Shown: in pieces, positions 53,936-64,000 of the stretch
How positions within the stretch are numbered: the stretch's first letter is position 1
Layout of the letters: each line of letters begins with the position of its first letter
NCBI GenBank assembly: GCA_031763025.1
Contig: JASSKH010000030.1
Location: 4,517,495-4,581,494, forward strand
DNA length: 64,000 nucleotides
From: Macrocystis pyrifera
Taxonomy: Eukaryota; Sar; Phaeophyceae; Laminariales; Laminariaceae
Reading direction: 5' to 3'
Notes under the pieces: generated by a model
Database searches by the model: none
What the model saw: only the letters and a program-made list of their open reading frames with translations
Told to the model about the DNA's origin: nothing
Program-made: the position numbers and the translations under genes

Positions 53936-56900
53936 CTAGGAAATCCTTGCGGTTCGGGCCCTAAGCTCATCCAAAAACGACCCCCCTCCTCTGGCCACAA
54001 CCATGGTCTCCTTCCCAGACACCCGCGCCAGCCCCCCCCCAATGGAAACCTGTTCACCAGCCCCATCCATCGCAACACCCGCTCCTTCAGTGCCCCCGCC
54101 GTCGCCGTCTGCATCCCCCGTAGCGAGGGCCTGACCAGCGTTAGCCTTCGCCCGGGCCTTAAGCTCGTCCAAGAACCCAAGCGGCGAGGCAGACGCCGAC
54201 CGTTTACCGCCTCCTCCGCTAACCCTACCACCGCCTCCTCTAGCCAACTCCCCCGACCCGTTATCAATAGCATTTTTCGCAAGCAGTGCCGCCAGGCTCT
54301 TCGATATTGGCTTCGCCGCCGGAGGACGAACAATAGCCGACGGAGGCGGCGGCGGCGGTGGCACCCCCATCCCGTCGCCGGGGGCACCACTTAACAGACA
54401 ACCATCCGCCACTGTTGCGGGGGGGGCAACAGGACGAGACTCTCCCCCCGCCGTTCTCTTGACCACGACCGACGCCGTCAACGCCCTGTCGCTATACTCC
54501 TTCGTCAGGAACGCCAGGACCCCCGGGGCGACCTTGACCCGTCGTCGCCGAAGCTCGCCGTTTTCGCACCCGGCGCCTTCTCCGGCTGCTCCGACGCCGC
54601 CTCCACCACCACCACTGCCTCCCGGAGCGAAAACTGCAGCAGCCTCCCTCGCTGCCCCAATCTCCGCCTCCCGCGAAACCCTCTCCGACCTTCCTCCTCG
54701 CCCCACCTCTCTCCCCCCTCTCTTGCGAGAGGGCAGCAACAGCTCCGGCGGACGCGGCAGAAGGTGGTACGGACAGCGAAACCACTCCTGGACCGTCGAA
54801 CGGTCGCTGCCGCCGCCGCTCGCCTCCGCCGGGGCGCCCGGCCAGGTGCACACACGTCGCCAAACCTCAAAGTAGCGGCACACGGCGCGCCCAGACCTCG
54901 CGCCAAACCGCTCTCGCACCGGGAGAAAAAGAGCCCCAACATCTGCGACGGTAGCCCGTCGAAACCACCCTGGACCGTCGCAGTCGCTGCCGCCGCCGCC
55001 GCCGCCGGCGCAGGTGCCACCGTCGCCACCTCAGTAGCGGCACCCGGCGCGCCAGACCTCGCGCCAACCGCGGGAGCACCAACCTCTGCGACGGTGCCCG
55101 AAGCACCAGGCATTTCACTAAGCCCCGAAGACTGCTGCGCGCCCCTGAGAGACACGGCGTTCTGCACCTCGCTGGCTCTGAGGCGACGCTCCTCTTCGGG
55201 GGCGAGCTTCCTGGCGGCCGCCATCGCCCTCCGCCGGAGCTCGGGCTCCGCGCTGAACGCTCCCGGGACGCGGACCAGGCTCACGGGCACGGAATCTCCG
55301 GCCCCGGCGCCGCCACTGCCGTTGCCGTTGCGTCTACGATTATCGTTTGAGGCGGCAACGCCCGGGTTGATGCATGCCTTGTCCCGCCTGTTCGCCTCCA
55401 TCGGAGCGCTGTTGTTGTCGACGGGAGCGCTGCGGGAGTACACCTCGGCAATCAGCTCTGCCTCGGACTCTAGCTGGGGCAGGGATGGGTACGTCGTAGA
55501 GAGCTGCGAGAGCGTGGGTGGGAGGGAAGGAGGGAGAAAGGCAGGGAGGGAGGACGGAAAGAAGAAGGGCGAATGGGAGAGCAAGGCGGCAATCGAGTTA
55601 GATTTATCGCGGGGGGAAAGTGAAGGAGAAGCGCGAAAACATCGCGAGAAAGTCAAGTGGACCGGAAAAAATCGTACAACCAACTCCCCTCACCTCTCGG
55701 AGAGTTCATTTCTTTAGCCCTGGCCGTATACAGGAAGCATCCCTTTCAGAACAACGACAAGGACAGTGAACCAATCGTCGCCAGTGAAAGAACCTCGACG
55801 AGTTTGGTCTCGAAAACATTAAATAAAAATACAGACAACCTCCTACCCGGCTCCCAACTACGGCTGGCGGTCAAGTTAGATCATTTTTGGGCGGGGAGAG
55901 CCTTTACTCCGTACAAGGGGGATGATCGTATCACGTAGTGTGTACATGGTGAGACACCCACGAGGCAGTTACATAGCAAACCCATTGCTGTCTCTGGAAG
56001 TGGCCAAACCAGAAATTAATCAATTCATTGATGCTGTCATCCATATGCAAGAAAATCCGCCTCTAAAGCGGTTCTTAGTAGGATGCAGCTCACCCTTCAT
56101 GCGACTCGCCCAACACCTGACGGCGCTTCGCGCTTGGTGCAAGCAATGTTTGCCAGGCCGGTGAAAACCCGGCGCGCTCCGTCCCGGCATTGTAGGGAAG
56201 CGAGGGTCTATGGTCATACGACTACGGCCATGCATGATAATGAGTACACTCCCCCCCCCCCGTCTCGCCTCCCCGGTGCTCAACTTTAACTCCGACCACC
56301 CCCCCCCCCCCTCCCCCGTGCCTCAATACGCTCTCACCATCCGCTCCGCCTCCGTCGTGCTCGCGGCAAGCGCCTTACGCTCCCGCGTCACCGCCGCGTA
56401 CGCCTTCTTCGCGGCTTCCCGGGCGCTCCGCAGCGTGTCCGCGCCGTCACAGCTTCCGAAGCTCGCCCGACCGCGCGTCCGCACAGGCAGAATCCACTTC
56501 TGCTTTTGCAGCCACCACTTCGGCATCCAACGCCGACAGCCGCTTCTTGCGAGCGCCCAGCCTTCGGCGCTGCTCCTGCAGCCGGGCAAGTCGCGCCCCC
56601 GTGGCCTCCAACGTGGGATAGAAGTAAGCGGGGTGGCGAGCGCGGTGGGGCGGGAGGGGCGGCATCCGACACGTTGCTCGGCGCCCACGCACGGGGTCCC
56701 ACCTGGTCCGTTGGGGGTTTGCCACGGCAACATAAGGAGGCGGGGCGCAGCGAGGCAGGTGGGAAGGGGGTGGGAAGGGGGAAAAAAGGGCGGGGTGGGG
56801 GCGGAGCGGAGCGGGGTGAGGTGGAAAAGAGGGTTTCGACAAAATGGTGGACGCTGGGCGGGGGGGAGGGTTTCGCGTTTGTGGGAGTTCGTATAGAAGG

Positions 56901-59900
56901 GGTTGTGATCGAACGGCTACATACCGCTAAATTTCCATGCCTCGATATAAAACGACGACCTGGTTCGGCTTTCAAAAAAAAAAAACAAGAACAACAACAA
57001 CAACCAGTGGAGCCCGTAATTTTTAGTATTTCACAACATGAACTTCCCGCGAAGGGTACACTTCTCTTCGCCAACGAACACACGGGGCACGAGCGGTAAT
57101 TTCACCCTATGGCGTGAGCAACACGCGACTGTGCGACAGAACACTCTGTGTGATACCCCCGTCATAAAAAAGACTACAAAAGAATAAACGTAGCAGGCTG
57201 CGCCAATGGAACTTGATTATCGCAGGATACAGTGAGACCAGGCCATCAACGCTGGCGGGACTAATATTGGTTTCACTCGATGCATGGTTGAAGACGTTTC
57301 TGTAAGGCACACACACGTATCCCCTTCCGCGTACGCCAATGGACCCACCCTTTCACCACCGCGCTCCCGGTTCGAGGACAAAACACTTACAACTAGACTA
57401 CAGCAGTGGTCCCTCTACGGCGCCGGTTGCGCGCTATAGTGCACGTGGGATCGCTTGGCACAGACGGGATTCACGAGTCAGCGTGGTATTCATAGTATGC
57501 GGAATATTGCGGGTTGCCGCTGTATATATAAAACGCCAGTATTGTTGCCTGACGCATACCGGCACTATAGAGGGACCGGCACTATTCTAACCCCTTTGGG
57601 ACCCCGATATAATGACCAAAACAATGGTATTTTTTGTTTGGTGTTATCAGCCGCCTTTGAGCACAGCGTGAGCCCCCAGCAGTAAGGGTAGGGTCATCTT
57701 CCGCCCGTGTCGTACGACTCCCAAGAATTGTAACTATCGCGGGGGGGCATAGTAAGTAGGACCAAATATTGTTGGTATAAATAGGTGAATATATGGGCTT
57801 TCGTGTGTACCGTAGGTCGTATTTACTATGGTTCCCCGTAATAGGACACCAGTTCGTCTTATCTCCCAATCACGCAGTGTGGTGGCCGTTTTACTACAAT
57901 CGCCACTGTTCATCGTCAATTTTCCCCCCCGAAGTCCCGGAGGGGTTTTCAGAGGAAAAACTTGAGGAGTCGTAGAAGTTAAGCAGGTCCCGCATTGTGG
58001 CTCACTCCTGCTTTTTCTTCCAGGGCAACGCCTTAACATTCTCAAATAGACCGCCATCATGTCTGCTTGCGGCGGTTCTGTTACGTCACCGAAAACAGTC
58101 GCACACACCATCTACGAGTGTCCGAAAACCAACCCCATGGTGACGTTTGGCTCACCATGTTCAGCGCTCGGTGCAAGCAATGTCTACCTGGTCGGCGGAG
58201 GCCTTGCGTCCTCCGTCCCGGCAATGTACGGATGCGAGGGTCTATGGTCATACGGCTATGGGTATTCATGGCATGAGTACCCCCCCCAAAAGGTGGCCTT
58301 TATCGTTGAAACGACCAGACAACACCCAAAACCCAAACCCTCTTTCCCGTCCCGCAAGACCAAAAACACAAGACCAAACCCACAGCAAAAACAACAAAAA
58401 ACAACTAAATTATGTACCACCTTCTCGAAACAAAAGCTCACCCGGCGGTAACAGTCGCCCTGTCCTGTTGCCGCGCTAATCCTTCCAGCTGAACGCGAAA
58501 CCTAGCTCTCCATTCCGCCTTCTTGCCGTCCGCGTCCCGAGAAAACTCCTTCGGCAGGACGCACCACACCGCGCGCATCTCCGTCAGGTCCATCGCTTCC
58601 AGCTGAGTGAACGCCGCGGCTCCCTCCCCGGAAAGGAAATTCGCGCCGGCGATGTCCTCGGGGGAGCTAACCAGCCAGTGCAGGGGCCGGCACTCCCGCA
58701 GCCGGACGCAAAGATCTGAGGGGTAAAAAGTACCAGCCTTCCTAACACGCCCACCACTACCCCCCCCCCCCTCAACCTTCCCATCCATCGTCGTCACCAC
58801 TCCCACAGCCTCTTCTACCCCCGCTACCGCAGCCTTCGACGCCCCTACCCCTACCCCCGGCGATGCCGCTGCCGCTGCCGCCTGAATATCCCCCGCGTTC
58901 ATGCCCCACACAGCTTCCGGCAAAAGCGCGCGCATTTCCTCAAGCGCGGCCACGTTCGCCTCCCGGTTAGCCTCGCTCCAAGCCAGCTCCCGGGCGGCTT
59001 CCTCCTCCGCGAACTCGGGCGCCTCCGCCCGCCGCTGCTGCCACGACTCCATCTGCCCCACGGCTTCTTCCACCTTCCTCCCCACCACGCGGAGCTCCCG
59101 CTCCACCCCGTCAGCCCGCCCGGCCAGCGCCGCCGCCTCCGCGGCCACTTCCTCGCACACCGCGGCTCGGTCCACCTGGGACCCGGTACTAGCTGTAGCC
59201 TCCACCGCCCGCCGCCAGATTCGCCATGCGTTGCCCCGCCGCCCTCACCTCCGAGGCCGCAACGTCCGCCGGAAAAACACCAGCACCGCCACCTGCACCT
59301 CCAGCTGTAGCGGCAGATGCACCCCCCTTACGACCCCCCCCGGCGGAGGCAGGCTCTTGAAGCGCCAACACCACGGCTTCCGAGGAAGATCGGAGGCGGG
59401 ACAGGGCTCGGTCATCGAGGGTTCCCGCGACAACCCGCGCCATAGCCACGGCCAAGGCCGAGGTGGCCGCGTCGCCGCCGACACCTCTACCAGTCAGGCG
59501 GGCGCGGGCGACTTGCAGCTGGCCCTGGTGGATGGAAACAGACACCGTTTGAGATTTGGTTGGTGGGTGGAGCGGAACATAACGGAACAGCAAGGACGGT
59601 GGGAAAAGGGGGAACGGCCGCGCGGGGTGGGAATTGGGGAGGGGGGGGGGGGGGGGTTCGGTTGGGGAAACGTTTGCGCTAGTTTTGCACCCAGTCCCCT
59701 ATCAATGAACGCCTTGCTGCCTTGGAGGGGGGTGAAAGGGGAGTAATATATTACTACTTCGCGCCGAGCTCATCCAACCCGGAACGGAGACAACTAGTCG
59801 CAAGCCATTGTACAAGGCGCAGCAAGCTACGGCTATGCCCCGGCCCACCCGGCGTCGGTACGTGGAGCAACTCCTTCCACCCACTGTTGTGTACGCGACA

Positions 59901-62900
59901 AAGGGAATCATGCTAATCGATGGTTTATTGCGTCTGATTGGCATGTGGGTAGGGTTAGGACCAGTTCTAGTCGTCTCGTACACAGTCAGTGTGTTTCAAA
60001 CCCCCCCGGTCCATCCGGAGTCGGTAGAGCAACCCTTTCCACCACCTTTTCGATAAAATGGTCGGCACACACTGGGCACGAGACAACAGTTGATTGGGCC
60101 TAATTGGGATTGGATTGGTATGGTTGACCGAGGGAGAGGGTCGGTTGTACTCGTCTCGTACACAGCAGTCATTGTGTGAGTACTGCTGTACCGTTTTATC
60201 GAATACCCTGGTAAGTCCTGAGTTGTCCACCCTTCCACCAGTCGAACTTGCCAAAGCTCTCGTTGAAGGCGTCACGTCACGCATGCACGCATCGTGCTGT
60301 ACCGCTGACAAATAGCAACAAGCCACGGATCACAAGCAACAAAGGCCAAAACAAGCAAACCCAACTCCACCGCGTTGAAAAAAAAAAAACGGCCCACGTG
60401 AAAAACAAACGCCACCACAAAGTTCGACGGCGGCGCTGCACTCATATATACCGCACAAGATGCCGCATCACCCGTCCGTTCAGCCCCACCTGACGCCATA
60501 GGAAACGCTCGTACGTCGATTCCGCCTTCTCCAGCGCCGCCGAGGCGATGCGATAGGCGTTCGCTTCGGGTTTCGCGGTCTCCATACGCCATGTCAACTC
60601 CTCGTCTGACAGTCCCGCCGCCACCTTGAGCAACGCCACCTTGTTGGGGGGGGGCGGGGGGGGGGGGGGGGGTACTCATGTCATGCATGGCCGCAGTCGT
60701 ATGACCATAGACCCTAGCACCCCTACAACGCCGGGACGGAGAGGACGTCGGGTTTTCACCGACCAGGCAGACATTGCGTGCACCAAGCGCGAAGCGCCGT
60801 GAGGTGTCGGGCGAGGCGCATGAAGGGTGAGCTACATCCTGGTACATACTAAGAATCGCTTGTGAGGCGGAATTCTTGCATTGGGTGACAGCGTGGAATT
60901 AATCAGGGGTGGGGGGGGCGTCCTCAGTTGTTGCTCGCCTTAGTCATTTGACCACTGACCGCACATCCCTTTCGAGACGGAGCACCGTTTCTACTCCTAA
61001 TTGGGACACCTTCAAGTTTTCGGCGCGCATTACGTTTTTCCCGAATACTAAATACCAGGTAGAGGCAAACGTGATACGAGTTCACAATACCGGGGCACAC
61101 ACAGAGAAAGGAAAGTGGGAGGGAAAGGTAAGACAAAGACGAAGGGTAAACGGTAAAGAGAAGGTAAACAGCTCCATCTCCCGGACAAGTCCCACCCGAT
61201 AACTATTGCTACCAGCTCCACGCCCAAACGAGCTCAACCCAATACTCTCTCCCCACAGAAACATTCGCGAAGAGGGGGGGGGTGTGCACCCACCTGTTCC
61301 TGCAAGGTCTCCACGTTTTCGCCGCCTACTCCACCTCCGCCGCCGCCGCCGCCACCACCGCTAGCACCACCGCCCCGCGCAAGCTTAGCCATTATCGTTG
61401 CGGCCGCCGCGACGTCCTCCTTCCTCCCCCCAGCCCTGCCGCCCGCCCCCGCCCCCGCCCGAGACGCACCGCCGGCCCCTCTAGCGCCCGCCGTTACAGC
61501 CGAAGAGCAAGAAGATTTTTCAGACCGGAGCCTCCCAGACCATGACGGCGGCTCTGCAGGAGAGGCCGCCTTCGCCGCCGCGGCTGCAGTCAGCGCAGTC
61601 GCTCCTTTCCCTCTACCACTACTGCTGACACTACCGCTACCACCGCCGCTACCGCCGCCGCCACTGCCGCCACGGTTAGCGGTAGCGCCGGTGCTGAACC
61701 CGGTGCCTCGTCGCGCCGCTGATGACGCCACGGCCGCCGGAGGGCGCATACGGAAGCCAGCGGCGCCGCCGAACCCGATGTCGCCCGGCCGTGCCGTCGA
61801 CGGGCGAAGAGCGGCGGGCAGAGCCGATGGCGAGCCCGCGTTCGCCGAGAAGCGTGAATTACTGCTGCTGTTGCTGCTGTTAGCGGTACTGCTGAGAGCG
61901 TTACCCGTCGGAGCAACAACGATTCTCTTGTCTATGGTCTTGGGCGCACCAACGTCGTTTACGCGGGACACGGTGCACGGAGTAGTTGCGACCACCTGCA
62001 CATGGAGTTTTTATTTCGCCAGGAAACAATACAATGGCGTGTCGTTACAGCAGCCAAGTGCGAATTACAGCAGTGGACGCCAATTTCTTCAGCGGCGATC
62101 TTTCTAGAACGTGAGGCCAAGACCCCACGCGGAATACCTCAATGTTTCATGGTCGGTGCGGTGCAGATAAATGTTCACAGCGCGGTTCCCAAAAGTATTT
62201 CACCCCGAAGGTGCGTCGCGGGTTCAAAGCCAACACGCGCGACCGCAATATTGATCATCATGACCACGGCAAACCCGCTGTTCATAGCAGTCAATACACA
62301 AAAGGAAATATGTTTTTAAATCACATATACGTCGTCCGATTCAACACCCTTGCGTATGCCGATTTTGTGGCGCCAGCAGTCACTCCCGCTGGGTTCCCAC
62401 GAGGCGAACAAAAGCCATCTCCAGGTTATTTGCCCCATATCTCCCCGCCCCCTGCCCCCCCTCCTCGAATTTCCGTGTGGATAGAGCTTACACTGTGATG
62501 TTGTCGTGCATCCCCCGTCAGGGTCGAGAAAACCATTACACGCGCATTTTACGCGTGTACAACAGCAGCAGGTCACAAGCAAACATAAACGAGTCCTCAT
62601 CGTGCTAATCCCTTTAGGACCGCACTTTTGGGGCACAGAATACTTGGGATTAGAGTCAGATATACCAGGTACGTATATTTACAGGAGTGCAGTACTGAAA
62701 AGGTTAACCGGGGCTCACCGAGTCACCCCGAGGGAACACCACGGAACCTTCCCCACACCCGCGGCCCCTCTTCGGCATCGGGTCGCCGTCGGGAACGGGC
62801 ACGTACTTCATTATCGCGGCTGCGGCGCGTCCGAAGTCTAGGTACGTCCCGAGCTTCCGCTTGCCCAAGGACGGCGGCGGCGCTCCAATCGGATCTGTCG

Positions 62901-64000
62901 GCAGGCAGCAGTAAAACCGAAGATGTTCCATTACGCACTCTCCAAAGCGCCGTTCGAAACAATTCGCACCTCAGACAGTTAGTCGATGCCCACTGCATGA
63001 CCTAGATATTTAGGGGCAGACATACTCCTCGTTTGTATTATCGATAAAAGCCCATGTTGCCGGGTGGGAACCGTATAACCTGCATCATCTACTGCTGTAG
63101 GGCATGTTTCCCAGGTTGGATCTGTGATCTACAGATCATGCGCTTTATCTCAGACCGGCAGGTTAGGATCTGAATGATCTACAGTAGACAGATAGATCAT
63201 GGTTTATCCGACGAATTACAGGAGTAACAGGTACCTGGTATGAGTATTGCTCTATCTATATTCGACGGTACGGTAGCGAGCTTGCTTCAAAATTACAACT
63301 GCGGTGGCACAGGACGGAGATGCGCGAGGCTCAGAAAAAAAAAGACGCATGCGGTGCCTGTCTCGCGTATTTTTACAGCGCTCGAGATTGTGATCTGTAC
63401 ACAGTATACATACTGCTGCACCTGGTATTAAAACAACAGCAGCTCGTGGAGAGCACTTACGACTCCCACGCAACGCGTACTTTCACTCTACAGTAGGATA
63501 CAGCCAAAAACAGCCCCAACGTTCCACACCTCACACAGATCATGATGTATCTACCTACAGATCAGATTGATCATCTAGTTCCTCGCTTGCCGTTGTGAGA
63601 GTTTGTGCAGGACCGGCACAGTACAGATCCAATCCAGTACACATGTGCTACTATTAATATTGTACGTACAGCTGTAGGTCATGCAGAATACACGGGCCCC
63701 ACGCGGCAACATGAGCTACTGCTGTAGATAATACAAAAACACGAATACGTCTGCCTTGAAAGATCTAGATCATCAAGGGGGTTTGATCTGTATGATCTAT
63801 CTGATCTGTCCGAGATGTGCAACGTTCCCGTTTGCTGTTCACTCTTTCGCAGGGATATGCGTATCCTTACCGCGGAAAAGGCACGCGCCGAGCTTCTTCC
63901 GCCGGGCGTCCGTCACGCGGCAGTCCCGCTTTGCCCGCCTCAGCACCCTCGGTTTGTTCCCGTTGCTCCATGCCCCCCCTCCTCGGCCTCCGGTCTGCCT
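53936..64000 (-). CDS. Large Ala/Gly-rich coiled-coil protein, 5' end outside window
   Basis: Not recognised. Exons on the minus strand: 63871 to beyond 64000, 62719-62894, 61294-61995, 60490-60639, 59524 to about 59250, about 59205 to 58445, about 56610-56338, 55478 to about 55000, and a last one from about 54720 to 53936. The first four junctions and the 56338/55478 junction agree in phase. The N-terminal part has KRKLGTYLDFGRAAAAIMKY; next comes a Ser/Ala/Gly-rich segment, then helical stretches (LKVAAGLSDEELTWRMETAK; LQEQRRRLGARKKRLSALDA) suggesting coiled coil. The C terminus has PPPPPPP followed by two copies of a short motif, FLDELKARAKAN and FLDELRARTARIS, the latter ending the protein. 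Polyproline before short helical motifs recalls actin regulators, but that is speculation. Frame changes near 59200-59290 and 56455 are unexplained. Confidence 0.7.
54755..55060 (-). repeat. Degenerate duplication inside the coiled-coil gene
   Basis: On the minus strand 55060-54940 and 54900-54755 share GCGCGCCG(G/T)GTGCCGCTACT, GGCGGCGGCAGCGAC and CGGTCCAGG(G/A)(G/T)TGGTTTCG in the same order, a duplication of about 165 bp. It straddles the point where the coding frame becomes ambiguous. Confidence 0.7.
55860..56261 (+). mobile_element. Poly(C)-tailed element, long copy
   Basis: CTGGCGGTCAAGTTAGATCA to GATAATGAGTACACT plus C11. Colinear with 24790-25191 and opposite to 38104-38530. Intronic, antisense to the coiled-coil gene. 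Confidence 0.85.
56840..57587. other. Intronic spacer in the coiled-coil gene
   Basis: No exon or gene seen; A-rich run 56975-57003. Confidence 0.4.
57588..57960. repeat. Dispersed repeat, second copy of 5812-6106
   Basis: AACCCCTTTGGG, GCGTGAGCCCCCAGCAGTAA, CGTACGACTCCC, then after the MITE TCACGCAGTGTGGTGGCCGT and CCGAAGTCCCGGAGGGG. Confidence 0.7.
57737..57841. mobile_element. TA-target MITE family A, copy 6
   Basis: 105 bp, ends TCGCGGGGGGGCATAGTAAG and complement, flanked by TA at 57735-57736 and 57842-57843. The sister repeat at 6008-6020 is empty. Confidence 0.85.
58150..58287 (+). mobile_element. Poly(C)-tailed element, 5'-truncated copy
   Basis: GCGCTCGGTGCAAGCAATGT, CTACCTGGTCGG, GATGCGAGGGTCTATGGTCA, ATGAGTACCCCCCCC. 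Intronic. Confidence 0.75.
60655..61000 (-). mobile_element. Two poly(C)-tailed copies, main and sister type
   Basis: 60655-60900 is the main family from a G-rich tail through CATGCATGGCCGCAGTCGTA and GCGAAGCGCCGTGAGGTGTC. 60905-61000 is the sister type (GGGGGGCGTCCTCAGTTGTT, CATCCCTTTCGAGACGGAGC). Intronic, directly upstream of the exon at 60490-60639. Confidence 0.8.
62120..62609. other. Intronic spacer between exons at 61294-61995 and 62719-62894
   Basis: No gene seen. Confidence 0.4.
62610..62703. mobile_element. piggyBac-type MITE, copy 7
   Basis: CCCTTTAGGACCGCACTTTT at the left, GTGCAGTACTGAAAAGG plus TTAA (62704-62707) at the right. Lies 12 bp from the donor of the exon at 62719-62894. 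Confidence 0.75.
62995..63225. repeat. GATC-rich dispersed repeat, copy 5
   Basis: GCCGGGTGGGAACCGTATAA, CATGTTTCCCAGGTTGGATC, GATAGATCATGGTTTATCCG. Intronic in the coiled-coil gene. Confidence 0.7.
63226..63519. other. Intronic spacer
   Basis: No gene or named repeat, apart from two enriched words (TACCTGGTA at 63232, CCTGGTATT at 63422). Confidence 0.4.
63520..63815. repeat. GATC-rich dispersed repeat, copy 6
   Basis: Inverted relative to copy 5: CACACAGATCATGATGTATC, TTGTGCAGGACCGGCACAGT, AGATCCAATCCAG, GATCTGTCCGAGATGTG. Confidence 0.65.

Noticed and set aside
54459..55717. Long plus-strand frames (138 and 317 codons)
   Set aside because: GC-rich shadows of minus-strand exons of the coiled-coil gene; the minus strand has in-phase splice sites and continuous helical sequence.

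Overview
This is a nuclear window from a eukaryote. Genes are split by large GT-AG introns, coding exons are GC-rich with Ala/Gly/Ser/Gln low-complexity stretches, and the rest is dense repeats. Four spliced genes alternate strand (+, -, +, -), introns reach 1-6 kb, and CTG/CCG-type trinucleotide runs are common. This resembles a brown alga (Ectocarpus/Saccharina-like) or a related stramenopile; that assignment is inference from style, not a database match. No rRNA, tRNA or CRISPR was recognised.

Layout. 1-16.5 kb has no convincing gene. It holds satellites, a complete 1.1-kb LTR miniature retrotransposon (TRIM), a solo LTR and a 4.2-kb hairpin element full of TAAC/GTTA dyads. 16.5-25.7 kb (+) is a three-exon gene for a mitochondrial-type lipoyl-domain protein without the usual DK lysine; its first intron holds a decayed Ty1/copia element. 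29.5-34.4 kb (-) is a two-exon 5-hydroxyisourate hydrolase (purine catabolism) with an N-terminal PTS2-like peroxisomal signal and one apparent homopolymer frameshift. 37.8-50.1 kb (+) is a gene of about nine exons for an iron-containing alcohol dehydrogenase-like protein that appears to have lost most metal ligands. 53.9 kb to beyond the right edge (-) is a large gene for an unrecognised Ala/Gly-rich, coiled-coil protein with polyproline.

Mobile DNA explains much of the rest: two MITE families (about 105 bp with TA target sites; about 90-180 bp with piggyBac-like TTAA/CCCTTT ends), a TRIM/LTR family with TGTGA...TCACA ends and 4-bp target duplications, a 5'-truncated element family ending in poly(C), hairpin repeats, and several low-copy dispersed repeats. 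Paired copies inside the window give filled and empty sites, so several insertions and their order can be read directly. The strongest observations are the L-S-R-S' giant hairpin with an in-window empty site, a MITE whose target duplication forms the acceptor of an alcohol dehydrogenase exon, the probable pseudoenzyme, and strong over-use of the words TACCWGGTA and TACTGCTGTA.

The genes do not form an operon or an obvious pathway. Exon chains were built by reading phase by eye, so internal junctions flagged as unresolved should be treated as such.
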